From NCBI RefSeq assembly GCF_007795095.1, contig NZ_CP042218.1, positions 2,831,001 to 2,895,000 of the forward strand: 64,000 nt of DNA, read 5' to 3'. The notes beneath the pieces are model-generated. The model saw only the letters and a list, made by a program, of their open reading frames with translations. It searched no databases and was not told the origin of the DNA. How positions within the stretch are numbered: position 1 is the stretch's first letter; each line of letters starts with the position of its first letter. Source of the stretch: Luteimonas granuli (lineage in GTDB: Bacteria > Pseudomonadota > Gammaproteobacteria > Xanthomonadales > Xanthomonadaceae). Shown here one piece after another: positions 15,149-24,035 of the stretch. The translations under genes were made by a program, and so were the position numbers.

Positions 15149-17530
15149 GTGGAGTCGGGGCCAGGCCGCCGCAGGGTGAGAGCCCGCCTGCGCGCGATCC
15201 TGCGCTGGGGCGGCGTCGTGCTGCTGCTGGCGCTGCTCGCCCTAGACCTTGCGTTCCCGCCGCCACTGCCCGAAACCCGCGACCACGCCACCCTGGTCAC
15301 CGCCCGCGACGGCAGCCCGCTGCGGGCCTTTGCCGACGCGGACGGTGTCTGGCGATACCCGGCCTCCGAGGCCAGCGTCTCGCCCCTGTACATCGAGGCG
15401 CTGCTGACCTACGAAGACCGCTGGTTCCGCCGCCACCCCGGCGTGAACCCGGTGGCGCTGCTGCGTGCAGTCCGCCAGGCGGCGGCGAACGGACGCATCG
15501 TCTCCGGCGGCTCGACCCTGACCATGCAGGTCGCACGCATCCTCGAGCCGCACCCGCGCACGCTGCCGGGCAAGCTGCGGCAGGTGCTGCGCGCAGTGCA
15601 GCTGGAGGCGCACCTGTCGAAGGACGCGATCCTCACTCTCTACCTCGAGCGCGCGCCCTTCGGCGGCACCATCGAGGGCGTCGAGGCGGCAAGCTGGGCC
15701 TACCTCGGCAAGCCCGCGTCGCAGCTCTCCCATGCAGAGGCCGCGTTGCTGGCCGTGCTGCCGCAGGCGCCGACGCGGCTGCGCCCCGACCGCGAGCCCG
15801 AAGCGGCGCGGCGCGCGCGCGACAAGGTGCTGGAGCGGATGGCCTCGACCGGCCGCTGGACCCGTGCCGAGGTCGACGACGCCCTGGTCGAGCCGGTCGT
15901 CGCCCGCGCACTCCGGCCGCCCCTGTCGGCCGCGCTGCTGGCCGAGCGCCTGCGCGCCCGCGACCCCCGCGCCGAACGCATCGAGTCGACCATCGATGCC
16001 GCCCTGCAGCGCACGCTGGAGGAGCGCCTGTCGAGCTACGTCGGCCGCCTGCCCGAACGCACCTCGGCGGCGCTGCTCGTGGTCGACAACGACACCATGG
16101 AGGCCCGCGCCTACCTCGGCACCGCCGCGTTCGGCGATGCCGCGCGGCTCGGGCACGTCGACATGGTCCGCGCCTGGCGCTCGCCGGGCTCGACGCTCAA
16201 GCCCTTCGTCTACGGCATGGCGCTCGACGACGGGCTGGTGCATTCGCAGAGCCTGCTGCTGGACGCGCCGCAGTCCTTCGGCGGCTACCGGCCCGGCAAC
16301 TTCGACGCCGCGTTCAACGGCCCGGTCTCGGTGGCCGACGCGCTGCGCCTGTCGCTCAACGTGCCGGCGGTGGACCTGCTCGACCGGGTGGGGCCGGCGC
16401 GATTCGCGGCGCGGCTCGGACACGCCGGCATCGGCCTGCGCTTCCCGCGCGGCACGCGGCCCAACCTCACCCTGATCCTGGGCGGCACCGGCGCCCGGCT
16501 TGAGGATCTGGTCGGGGCGCACGCGGCGCTGGCCCGGGGCGGCATCGCCGGGCGCGTACGTTATGCGGTCGATGATGCGGTCATCGACCGCCGGCTGATG
16601 TCGCCGGGCGCGGCGTGGATCGTGCACCGGATCCTGGCCGACAATCCGCGGCCCGGGGAGCGCATCGGCACCTTCGACACCGGAAGGCGCGCGCGCGTGG
16701 CCTGGAAGACCGGCACCAGCTATGGCTTCCGCGATGCCTGGGCGCTCGGCGCCACGCGGCGCCATACCGTGGGCGTGTGGGTGGGACGGCCGGACGGCAC
16801 GCCGCTGCCCGGGCAGTACGGCGCGGTAACGGCACTGCCGCTCCTGTTCGAGGTGGTCGACAGCCTGCCGCAGCGTGCGGGTGACGCTGCGCCGCTGCCG
16901 CGACCCGGAGCCGTCGACGAGCGCGAAGTCTGCTGGCCATTGGGAACCGAAGCCGCCAGCCAGCCCGCCGAAGCCTGCCAGCGCCGCATGCGCGCCTGGG
17001 TGCTCGAGGGCGGGGTGCCGCCGACGCTGCCGGAACGCGAGGCGCAGCGCTGGAGCGCGGGGCTGCAGCGGATCGAAGTGGATGCCTCGAGCGGCCGCAG
17101 GCTTTCCGCCGACTGCTCCGCGCACCATGCCCGGGCCGTGCGCCACGTGGCGCGCTGGCCGGCGCTGGCCTCGCCCTGGCTCACGGCCTCGGAACGCATC
17201 GCCTCGCGCCTGCCGCCCCTGGCCGCGGACTGCGTCGACGACGGCCGCGGCGGCGCGGTGGCGATGCGCATCGAAGGCGTCAACGAGGGGGCGCTGCTGA
17301 TGCATGCGCCCGGTTCCGGGAACCCGCCGCGCCTGGCCCTGCGCGCGGTCGGCGTCGAGGGCGAGGTGCAGTGGCTGCTCAACGGACGGCTCGTGGGCCG
17401 GACCCGCGCTGGACAGCCGCTGTGGCGCGATTTCGGCGAGGCCGGCCGCCAGCAGCTGACCGCGCTGGCCCCCGACGGCGCCTGGGCGAGCCTGTCCTTC
17501 GACGTCGCCCCCAGGGGCGAGGGCCCGTGA
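15149..17530 (+). CDS. pbpC: Penicillin-binding protein 1C
   Basis: A protein of about 793 aa (E. coli PbpC 770 aa), anchored by one N-terminal helix (about residues 20-36). The transglycosylase (GT51) domain has the catalytic Glu89 in LTYEDRWFRRHPGVNP, then GGSTLTMQVAR and EAALLAVLPQAP. The transpeptidase domain has the active-site SxxK at Ser348 (SPGSTLKPFVYG), an SLN motif (RLSLNVPAVD) and KTGTS at about residue 520. The last 100 or so residues are the PBP1C-specific C-terminal domain. The start is uncertain: GTG at 15149 gives this length, while another in-frame GTG lies at 15176; neither has a strong ribosome site. It is coupled to yfhM. Confidence 0.95.
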   Translation: MESGPGRRRVRARLRAILRWGGVVLLLALLALDLAFPPPLPETRDHATLVTARDGSPLRAFADADGVWRYPASEASVSPLYIEALLTYEDRWFRRHPGVNPVALLRAVRQAAANGRIVSGGSTLTMQVARILEPHPRTLPGKLRQVLRAVQLEAHLSKDAILTLYLERAPFGGTIEGVEAASWAYLGKPASQLSHAEAALLAVLPQAPTRLRPDREPEAARRARDKVLERMASTGRWTRAEVDDALVEPVVARALRPPLSAALLAERLRARDPRAERIESTIDAALQRTLEERLSSYVGRLPERTSAALLVVDNDTMEARAYLGTAAFGDAARLGHVDMVRAWRSPGSTLKPFVYGMALDDGLVHSQSLLLDAPQSFGGYRPGNFDAAFNGPVSVADALRLSLNVPAVDLLDRVGPARFAARLGHAGIGLRFPRGTRPNLTLILGGTGARLEDLVGAHAALARGGIAGRVRYAVDDAVIDRRLMSPGAAWIVHRILADNPRPGERIGTFDTGRRARVAWKTGTSYGFRDAWALGATRRHTVGVWVGRPDGTPLPGQYGAVTALPLLFEVVDSLPQRAGDAAPLPRPGAVDEREVCWPLGTEAASQPAEACQRRMRAWVLEGGVPPTLPEREAQRWSAGLQRIEVDASSGRRLSADCSAHHARAVRHVARWPALASPWLTASERIASRLPPLAADCVDDGRGGAVAMRIEGVNEGALLMHAPGSGNPPRLALRAVGVEGEVQWLLNGRLVGRTRAGQPLWRDFGEAGRQQLTALAPDGAWASLSFDVAPRGEGP

Positions 17531-17533
17531 AGC

Positions 17534-18013
17534 TCAGATCGAGGCGAGCACGTGCTCGGCGGAAGAGACCTTGAACTCGCCCGGTGCCTCCACGAACAAC
17601 TGCTTCACCACGCCGTCCTCGGCGTAGAGCGCGAAGCGCTTGCTGCGCAGGCCCATGCCGAAGGCGGTCGCGTCCATCTCCAGGCCGAGCGCGCGGGCGA
17701 AGTCGCCGTTGCCATCGGACAGCATGCGCAGGCCGGCGGGCACGTTCTGGCTTTCGCCCCAGGCCTGCATCACGAAGGGATCGTTGACCGCCATGCAGGC
17801 GACCTCGATGCCGCGGTCGCGGAACTCGTCGAAGCGCTCGACGAAGCCGGGCAGGTGGCGCTCGGAGCAGGTGGGAGTGAATGCCCCGGGGACCGCGAAC
17901 AGCACCACGTTCCGGTGCGCGAACAGGGTCGGGGTGTCGATGGTGTGCACGCCGCCGTCGTCGATATGCTTCAGGGTGACTTCGGGAATGGCGTCGCCGG
18001 GCTGGATGGGCAT
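17534..18013 (-). CDS. Peroxiredoxin, Prx5-type
   Basis: A 159-aa thiol peroxidase. It starts at MPIQPGDAIPEVTL with an ACGGAG-type ribosome site upstream. The peroxidatic cysteine is Cys49 in VPGAFTPTCSERHLPGF, the Prx5 (AhpC/TSA redoxin) signature; a second cysteine, Cys73, sits in IEVACMAVND, which in Prx5 relatives is not the catalytic one. It should reduce hydrogen peroxide and alkyl hydroperoxides in the cytoplasm, with glutaredoxin or thioredoxin as reductant; which one cannot be told from sequence. The stop lies 3 bp from the pbpC stop (convergent), and the start is divergent from cbpA. Confidence 0.92.
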   Translation of the reverse strand: MPIQPGDAIPEVTLKHIDDGGVHTIDTPTLFAHRNVVLFAVPGAFTPTCSERHLPGFVERFDEFRDRGIEVACMAVNDPFVMQAWGESQNVPAGLRMLSDGNGDFARALGLEMDATAFGMGLRSKRFALYAEDGVVKQLFVEAPGEFKVSSAEHVLASI

Positions 18014-18155
18014 GGGGGGCTCCGTGGGCTGGGCGGCGACGGGGATCGTGCCGCTGTGCACATGGTGCCACGGGGCTTGCGATGCCGGCGTTCGCCCCGA
18101 TATTGCTACCCTGCCGCGGCCGACGCCGTGCCGCGGACGCGCACGTGGAGAACGC

Positions 18156-19062
18156 ATGCAGTTCAAGGACTACTACGCCGTCCTGGGCGTCGAACCCAGC
18201 GCAGGTGACGCCGAGATCAAGGCCGCCTACCGGCGCCTTGCGCGCAAGTACCACCCCGATGTGAGCAAGGAGGCCGGGGCCGAGGAGAAGTTCAAGGCGG
18301 TCAACGAGGCCTACGAGGCGCTCCGCGACGGCGAGCGCCGCAAGGCCTACGACCAGCTGCGCGCGCGCGGCTACCGTCCCGGCGACGAGATCCACCCGCC
18401 GCCGGGCGGCTTCGGCGGCAACGGTCCGGCGGGAGGCTTCGACTTCGAGGAGGTCTTCGGCGGCGCCGGCGGGGGCGGTTTCAGCGACTTCTTCGAGAGC
18501 CTGTTCCGGCGCCAGGCACAGCAGCAGCGGAGCGGGCCGGGGTTCGGCGACCGGCCGCGCGGCGACGTCCGCGCACGCCTGGCGGTGCCGCTGGAAACGG
18601 TGCACCGCGGTGGCGCCATGCGCATCGCGGTCAAGGGCCGTACCCTGGAAGTCAAGGTTCCGCGCGGGATCCGCCCGGGGCAGGTGATCCGCCTGGCCGG
18701 GCAGGGCGAGCATGGCGGCAACCTCCTGCTCGAGGTCGAGTACGCCACCCACGCCCGCTTCGAGGTCGACGACCGCAACATCCTCTATGCGCTGCCGGTC
18801 GCGCCCTGGGAGGCGGCGCTGGGTGCGAGCGTCAGCGTCCCGACCCTCGGCGGCACCGTCGAACTCAAGGTGCCGCCGGGCTCCGGAAGCCGGCGGCCGG
18901 CTGCGGCTGCGCGGCCGCGGCCTGCCGGGCACCGGCGGGCAGCCGGATGGCGACCAGATCATCGAGCTGGAAGTGCAGGCGCCGGTTCCGCGCAGCGATG
19001 CCCAGCGATCGGCCTACGAGGCCCTGCGCGACGCGTTCTCGGGAGCGTGGCGGCGGCAATAG
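18156..19062 (+). pseudogene. cbpA: DnaJ-class curved-DNA-binding chaperone CbpA, apparent +1 frameshift
   Basis: The N-terminus is a J domain (FKDYYAVLGVEPSAG, with the HPD triad at residues 33-35), followed by a Gly/Phe-rich linker and a DnaJ C-terminal domain without the zinc-binding repeats, which is the CbpA architecture. The frame runs well to VELKVPPGSGS, then loses the family; the expected ending (GRLRLRGRGLPGTGGQPDGD to FSGAWRRQ) is one base further on, in the neighbouring frame, and stops at 19062. Removing one G from the CCGGAA at about 18883-18888 restores a protein of about 301 aa. CbpA is a DnaK co-chaperone. Read literally, the open frame continues into unrelated residues to 19193. 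Confidence 0.85.
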
Positions 19063-19076
19063 CGCCCGGGAGCCGA

Positions 19077-19092
19077 CCGGGCGGACGCCCGG
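19077..19092. terminator. Bidirectional hairpin between convergent cbpA and pilH-like genes
   Basis: CCGGGCG, a 2-nt GA loop and CGCCCGG form a perfect 7-bp stem in the 40-bp gap between two convergent stop codons. It has no T-run on either side. Confidence 0.5.
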
Positions 19093-19102
19093 CGGCCTGG
19101 CT

Positions 19103-19492
19103 TCAGGCCGCGGCCGGCGGAATCGGCCGCGGCGCGATCACCCGGTTGATCGTTTCCGACAGTTCGGTATCGCTGAAGGGCTTGATGATGTAGGCGCACG
19201 CCCCCTGCCTCATGCCCCAGACCTTGTCGGTTTCCTGGTCCTTGGTGGTGACCAGCACCACAGGGATGTGCTTCGTCGCGGGATCGCGGGTGATCGAACG
19301 GGTGGCCTGGAAGCCGTTGAGATTCGGCATCACCACGTCCATCAGGATCAGGTCGGGCAGTTCGCGCTTCGCGGCCGCGACGCCGGCGGCGCCATCCTCC
19401 GCGGTCAGCGCCTCGTGGCCGAGACTCTCGACGATGCGCCGGATGCCCATCAGCTGCGACGGCGAATCGTCGACGATCAGGATGCGCGCCAT
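19103..19492 (-). CDS. pilH: Single-domain response regulator, PilH-like
   Basis: A 129-aa protein that is one CheY-type receiver and nothing else. Start MARILIVDDSPSQLMGI, preceded by GGGGAA on the minus strand and a TACAAT box further up. The acidic pocket is Asp8/Asp9, the phospho-acceptor Asp52 (LILMDVVMPNLNGFQATR), Thr82/Thr83 and Lys104 (YIIKPFSD). The stretch VLVTTKDQETDKVWGMRQGA is close to PilH of Pseudomonas, which helps control type IV pilus retraction in the Pil-Chp pathway. No pil genes adjoin it here, so the PilH name rests on similarity as I remember it; it could be another stand-alone receiver of that group. Confidence 0.8.
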   Translation of the reverse strand: MARILIVDDSPSQLMGIRRIVESLGHEALTAEDGAAGVAAAKRELPDLILMDVVMPNLNGFQATRSITRDPATKHIPVVLVTTKDQETDKVWGMRQGACAYIIKPFSDTELSETINRVIAPRPIPPAAA

Positions 19493-19560
19493 GATGTTCC
19501 CCGCTGGGTGGCCTGCGATTGTAGCCCGCACCCGCGGGCCTGCAAGCGAAGGCCCGCGCT

Positions 19561-20553
19561 TCAGAATGCGACCAGCGTCCGTCCGTGCGAGCCGCCGGCC
19601 AGCATGCCTTCGAACACTTCCGGCAGTGCCTCCATCCGCACTTCGCGGGTGCAGATGCGCTCGAGGTGGCGCGGCTTCCATTCGCCCGCAAGCCGGCGCC
19701 AGACCTCGTCGCGGATGTCGCGCGCGGTACCGGCCGATGCGACGCCGAGCAGCGACACGCCGCGGATGATGAAGGGCATGACGGTGGCGTCGAGGTCATG
19801 GCTGGCGGCCAGGCCGGCGCTGGCGACGTTGCCGTAGGGCGCGGTCTGCGCCAGCAGGCTGGCAAGCATGGGACCGCCGACGTTGTCGAGGCCGCCGCCG
19901 AAACGCGCCGATTCCATCGGCCGGGTGGTGGCGAGTGCGTCGCGGCCCAGCACCTCGCTGGCGCCGATGGCCTTCAGCCAGGCGGCCTGTTCCGGCTTGC
20001 CGCTGATTGCATGCACTTCGTAGCCGGCGGTGGAGAAGATGTCGACCGCGAGCGAGCCCACGCCGCCGGTGGCACCGGTGACCGCCAACGGGCCGAGACC
20101 CGGGTGCTGGCGATTTTCGGTCATGCGCAGCAAGGCCAGGGCGGCGGTGAAGCCGGCGGTGCCAAGCACCATCGATTCGCGCAGCGAGAGGCCCGCGGGC
20201 AGCGGGATCGCCCACTTCGCCTCCACGCGCGCGTACTCGGAATAGCCGCCGTCGCGGGTCTCGCTCAGGCCGCAGCCGGTGACCAGCACGTCGTCGCCTT
20301 CCTTGAACGCGGCATCCGCCGACGCGACCACGTGCCCGGCGACGTCGATGCCGCCCACCAGCGGGAAACGGCGCAGGATCTTTCCCTTCCCCGTCCCGGC
20401 CAGCGCATCCTTGAAGTTGATCGAGGAATACGCGGTGCGCAGCACCACTTCGCCGGGGGAGAGGTCGGCCAGGCCGACCTCCTCGATGCCGCTGCGGTAG
20501 CCCGCTTCGTCGTCGTGGATGCGGAACGCGCGGAACGTCGCGGGGATGGCCAT
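19561..20553 (-). CDS. acuI: Acrylyl-CoA reductase (NADPH) AcuI/YhdH-type MDR oxidoreductase
   Basis: A 330-aa medium-chain dehydrogenase/reductase of the quinone-oxidoreductase branch. Start MAIPATFRAFRIHDDEAGY. Marks of the YhdH/AcuI group are SSINFKDALAGTGKGKI, RRFPLVGGIDVAGHV and the nucleotide-binding loop VTGATGGVGSLAVDIF; the structural-zinc cysteines of alcohol dehydrogenases are absent. The family reduces acrylyl-CoA to propionyl-CoA with NADPH, which detoxifies a reactive intermediate. The C-terminus GGSHGRTLVAF is typical. A CACAAT box lies upstream on the minus strand. It follows the LOG-family gene (stop at 20625) by 71 bp and could be read from its own promoter. Confidence 0.88.
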   Translation of the reverse strand: MAIPATFRAFRIHDDEAGYRSGIEEVGLADLSPGEVVLRTAYSSINFKDALAGTGKGKILRRFPLVGGIDVAGHVVASADAAFKEGDDVLVTGCGLSETRDGGYSEYARVEAKWAIPLPAGLSLRESMVLGTAGFTAALALLRMTENRQHPGLGPLAVTGATGGVGSLAVDIFSTAGYEVHAISGKPEQAAWLKAIGASEVLGRDALATTRPMESARFGGGLDNVGGPMLASLLAQTAPYGNVASAGLAASHDLDATVMPFIIRGVSLLGVASAGTARDIRDEVWRRLAGEWKPRHLERICTREVRMEALPEVFEGMLAGGSHGRTLVAF

Positions 20554-20624
20554 GCTGATCTCACCGTCGCGGGGGCAGGCCATTGTGCCACCGCCCCATG
20601 CGCCGGGGCTCGCGCCGACTCCCG

Positions 20625-21218
20625 TCAGCGCAGTTCGCGGCCGCGCTTCTCGTCCAGCCACTTCGAGGCGACGGCGGGCTCGTAGCTGCGCATCCAGTCG
20701 AGCATGGCGCCGATGTCGTCACCGGCCCAGAGGTCGTCGCGCTGGCCCGGGTGCAGGAAGCGCTCCTGCACCATGCGGTCCATCATGGCGATGAGCGGCC
20801 GGTAGTAGCCCGCGACATCGAGGATGGCGCAGGGCTTGGTGCCGATGCCGAGCTGGCGCCAGGTCAGCATCTCGACGATTTCCTCAAGCGTGCCGAAGCC
20901 GCCGGGGAGGGCGACGAAGGCGTCGGCGAGGTCGAACATGCGCGACTTGCGCTCGTGCATCGAGGCCACGACCTCGAGCTCCGTCAGCTCCAGGTGCGCG
21001 ACCTCCATGTCCATCAGCTGCTTCGGGATCACGCCCGTGACCTGGCCGCCGGCCGCGAGCACCGCGTCGGCGAGGGTGCCCATCAGGCCGATGTTTCCAC
21101 CACCGTAGACCAGACGGATGCCATCGCGCGCCATGCGCGTGCCGAGCGCGATCGCCGCTTCCGCGTAGGCCGGGTTGGCGCCGCTGTTGGAACCGCAGTA
21201 GACACAGAGACTCTTCAT
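20625..21218 (-). CDS. LOG-family protein (TIGR00730), putative nucleotide 5'-monophosphate nucleosidase
   Basis: A 197-aa Rossmann-fold protein starting MKSLCVYCGSNSG. The two diagnostic motifs are GGGNIGLMGTLADAV and LPGGFGTLEEIVEMLTWRQLG. Members include plant LOG enzymes, which release active cytokinin from its riboside monophosphate, and bacterial relatives, some acting on AMP or other nucleotides; the true substrate here is unknown. It lies 101 bp downstream of lpdA on the same strand with a strong hairpin in between, so it may be partly insulated from the sucAB-lpdA operon. Confidence 0.9.
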   Translation of the reverse strand: MKSLCVYCGSNSGANPAYAEAAIALGTRMARDGIRLVYGGGNIGLMGTLADAVLAAGGQVTGVIPKQLMDMEVAHLELTELEVVASMHERKSRMFDLADAFVALPGGFGTLEEIVEMLTWRQLGIGTKPCAILDVAGYYRPLIAMMDRMVQERFLHPGQRDDLWAGDDIGAMLDWMRSYEPAVASKWLDEKRGRELR

Positions 21219-21252
21219 GCCGTTGAAGCCAGGTTGGATCCGGAAAGGACGA

Positions 21253-21272
21253 CGCCGGGCAGGGGCCCGGCG
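21253..21272 (-). terminator. Hairpin between lpdA and the LOG-family gene
   Basis: CGCCGGGC, loop AGGG, GCCCGGCG give a perfect 8-bp stem in the 101-bp gap after lpdA. No T-run follows, so it may attenuate or stabilise rather than fully terminate. Confidence 0.4.
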
Positions 21273-21319
21273 CCGGTGATGCGCGATGGACGGGGCGCCA
21301 TGGGGCGGCCCGACCGTCC

Positions 21320-22756
21320 TCAGTTCGCCTTGTGGATCGCGCGCTTGTCCACCGCCATCGCCGCATCGTGGATGGCTTCCGACAGGCTCGGATGCGCGTG
21401 GCAGATGCGGGCGAGGTCGTCGGCGGAGCCCTTGAACTCCATCGTCAGCACGCCTTCGTGCACCAGCTCGGACACGTTGGCGCCGACCAGGTGCATGCCG
21501 AGCACGCGGTCGGTCTCGGCGTGCGCCAGCACCTTCACGAAGCCCGCCGGCTCGACCATGGCCACCGCGCGGCCGTTGGCGGCGAAGGGGAAGCTGCCCG
21601 ACCTGTAGGGGATGCCTTCCTCCTTCAGCTGCTGCTCGGTCTTGCCGACCCAGGCCAGCTCCGGCTCGGTGTAGATCACCCACGGGATGGTGTCGAAATT
21701 GACGTGGCCCGGCAGGCCGGCGATCAGCTCGGCCACGGCGATGCCTTCCTCGAAGCCCTTGTGCGCCAGCATCGGGCCGCGCACGCAGTCGCCCACGGCC
21801 CAGACGCCGTCGACGCCGGTGTGGCAATGCTCGTCGACCTCGATCTGGCCGCGCTCGGTGAGCTTCACGCCGCTGCCTTCGGCCAGCAGGCCCTTGGACG
21901 CGGCCTTGCGGCCCACGGCCACCAGCAGCTTGTCGACGGTGATGGTCTCTTCGCCCTTCTTGTCGGCGAAGGTGACCTGGACTTCCTTCTTCTTGCCCTT
22001 GCCGGTGACCTCGGCCTTCGAGACCTTGGCGCCCAGGCGGATGTCCAGGCCCTGCTTCCTGAACTCGCGCGCGGCGACCTTCGAGACCTCGGCGTCGGCC
22101 GCGGCCAGGAAGTCCGGCAGGGCCTCGAGGATCACCACCTCGGCGCCCAGGCGCTTCCAGACGCTGCCCAGCTCCAGCCCGATGACGCCGGCGCCGATGA
22201 CGGCCAGGCGCTTCGGAACCTCGGTGAAGTCCAGCGCACCGACGTTGTCGACGATGGCCTCGCCGTCGAACTTCGCGAACGGCAGTTCGATCGAGTCCGA
22301 GCCCGCCGCGATGATCACGTTGGTCCCGGTCAGCTCGACCTCGCTGCCGTCGTGCTGCTTCACCTTGACCAGGCGGTCGGCGTGCAGGGTGGCGAAGCCG
22401 TAGTACGGCGTGACCTTGTTGGCCTTGAACAGCTGCGCGATGCCGCCGGTGAACTGCTTCACGATGGCGTCCTTGCGGCCGACCATCTTCTCCACGTCGA
22501 TCTTCGGGTTGCTGGCGGTGATGCCGTGCTCGCCGAAGATATGCTGCAGGTTGTGGAACTGGCGCGAGCTGTCGAGCAGCGCCTTGGACGGGATGCAGCC
22601 CACGCGCAGGCAGGTGCCGCCGAGCGCCGGCTTGCCGTCCTTGCCCAGGGCGGCGTCGATGCAGGCGACCTTCATGCCCAGCTGGGCGGCGCGGATGGCC
22701 GCGTGGTAGCCGGCGGGGCCGGCACCGATCACGACAACGTCGAATTGTTCAGCCAT
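21320..22756 (-). CDS. lpdA: Dihydrolipoyl dehydrogenase (E3)
   Basis: A 478-aa flavoprotein disulfide reductase that reoxidises dihydrolipoamide on E2 and passes electrons to NAD+. FAD-binding VVVIGAGPAGYHAAIRAA starts at residue 7. The redox-active pair is Cys49/Cys54 in GGTCLRVGCIPSKALLDSS. The NAD domain has VIGAGVIGLELGSVW, and the C-terminal interface carries the catalytic His in CHAHPSLSEAIHDA. It begins 16 bp after the sucB stop, so this is the E3 dedicated to (or at least co-expressed with) the 2-oxoglutarate dehydrogenase complex. Confidence 0.97.
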   Translation of the reverse strand: MAEQFDVVVIGAGPAGYHAAIRAAQLGMKVACIDAALGKDGKPALGGTCLRVGCIPSKALLDSSRQFHNLQHIFGEHGITASNPKIDVEKMVGRKDAIVKQFTGGIAQLFKANKVTPYYGFATLHADRLVKVKQHDGSEVELTGTNVIIAAGSDSIELPFAKFDGEAIVDNVGALDFTEVPKRLAVIGAGVIGLELGSVWKRLGAEVVILEALPDFLAAADAEVSKVAAREFRKQGLDIRLGAKVSKAEVTGKGKKKEVQVTFADKKGEETITVDKLLVAVGRKAASKGLLAEGSGVKLTERGQIEVDEHCHTGVDGVWAVGDCVRGPMLAHKGFEEGIAVAELIAGLPGHVNFDTIPWVIYTEPELAWVGKTEQQLKEEGIPYRSGSFPFAANGRAVAMVEPAGFVKVLAHAETDRVLGMHLVGANVSELVHEGVLTMEFKGSADDLARICHAHPSLSEAIHDAAMAVDKRAIHKAN

Positions 22757-22772
22757 TTCGGTTCCTTGTTCC

Positions 22773-23999
22773 TTACATGCCCAGGAGCATGCGGTGCGGG
22801 TTTTCCAGCTGGTCCTTGATGTCGACCAGGAACAGCACCGCTTCCTTGCCGTCGATGATGCGGTGGTCGTAGCTGAGCGCGATGTACATCATCGGCGCCG
22901 CCACGATCTGGCCGTTCTCGACGATCGGGCGCTCCTTGATGGTGTGCATGCCCAGGATCGCGGACTGCGGCGGGTTGACGATCGGCGTCGACATCAGCGA
23001 GCCGAAGGTGCCGCCGTTGGTGATGGTGAAAGTGCCGCCCTGGAGGTCGTCGAGCGACAGCTTGCCGTCGCGCGCCTTGGTGGCGTAGTCGGCGATCGCC
23101 TTCTCGACGTCGGCGAAGCCCATGCGCTCGACGTTGCGCAGCACCGGGGTCACCAGGCCCCGGTCGGTCGAGACCGCGATCGAGATGTCGGCGTAGCCGT
23201 GGTAGATGATGTCGTCGCCGTCGACCGAGGCGTTGACCACCGGGTACTTCTGCAGCGCGTTGGCGGCAGCCTTGGCGAAGAAGCTCATGAAGCCGAGCTT
23301 GATGCCGTGCTGCTTCTGGAAGGATTCGCCAAGCTCCTTGCGCATGGCCATGACCTTGCCCAGGTTGACCTCGTTGAACGAGGTCAGCATGGCGATCGAT
23401 TCCTTCGACTGCATCAGGCGCTCGGCGATGCGCTTGCGGATGCGGGTCATCGGCACGCGCTCTTCCGGACGCGCGCCGCCCGACACGCCGGCGGTCTTGC
23501 CGGAGGCGTAGTTGAGCAGGTCTTCCTTGGTCACCGCGCCGCGGCGGCCGGTGCCCTCGACCTGCGACGGATCGATGCCCTGGCTGACGGCGGTGAAGCG
23601 CGCACCCGGCGGCAGCCCGGCGGCACCGCCGGACACGGGCGCAGGGCGGGTGGAGGCGGGCGCGGCGGCCTCGGCCTTCGCGGCGGCGGCCTTCGGCTGC
23701 ACCTGCTCGGCGCCGGCGGCCGGCGCGGCCTTCGGGGCCTCGGCGGACTTCGCGGGTGCGGCGCCTTCCTCGATGATCGCCAGCACCTGCTGGCTGGTGA
23801 CGGTGTCACCCTCGGCGTACTTCAGCTCCCTGATCACGCCCTCGACGGTCGAGGGGACCTCGAGCACGACCTTGTCGGTCTCGAGGTCGACGATGTTCTC
23901 GTCGCGCGCGACGGCGTCGCCCACCTTCTTGTGCCAGGTGGCGATGGTGGCGTCGGAAACGGATTCGGGGAGTACCGGTACCTTGATCTCGGTGGCCAT
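22773..23999 (-). CDS. sucB: Dihydrolipoyllysine-residue succinyltransferase (E2o)
   Basis: A 408-aa E2 subunit that carries the succinyl group on lipoamide and transfers it to CoA. There is one lipoyl domain with the lipoylated Lys43 ([12 protein letters not shown]), then an Ala/Pro/Lys-rich flexible linker, a peripheral-subunit-binding segment ([20 protein letters not shown]) and the catalytic domain. The active-site His379 and Asp383 lie in [12 protein letters not shown], and the protein ends NPHRMLLGM. The single lipoyl domain and the neighbours sucA and lpdA make this the oxoglutarate rather than the pyruvate E2. It sits 36 bp after sucA. Confidence 0.97.
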   Translation of the reverse strand: MATEIKVPVLPESVSDATIATWHKKVGDAVARDENIVDLETDKVVLEVPSTVEGVIRELKYAEGDTVTSQQVLAIIEEGAAPAKSAEAPKAAPAAGAEQVQPKAAAAKAEAAAPASTRPAPVSGGAAGLPPGARFTAVSQGIDPSQVEGTGRRGAVTKEDLLNYASGKTAGVSGGARPEERVPMTRIRKRIAERLMQSKESIAMLTSFNEVNLGKVMAMRKELGESFQKQHGIKLGFMSFFAKAAANALQKYPVVNASVDGDDIIYHGYADISIAVSTDRGLVTPVLRNVERMGFADVEKAIADYATKARDGKLSLDDLQGGTFTITNGGTFGSLMSTPIVNPPQSAILGMHTIKERPIVENGQIVAAPMMYIALSYDHRIIDGKEAVLFLVDIKDQLENPHRMLLGM

Positions 24000-24035
24000 G
24001 GTGTCGATGGGTCCTGGTCGTAAGCGGTGTGGGGG

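Noticed and set aside
10252-15393. A 1,713-codon open frame on the minus strand across yfhM
   Set aside because: It is fully antisense to a gene with clear motifs, has a His/Arg/Gly/Ala-rich composition with no domain, and is expected from third-position GC bias.
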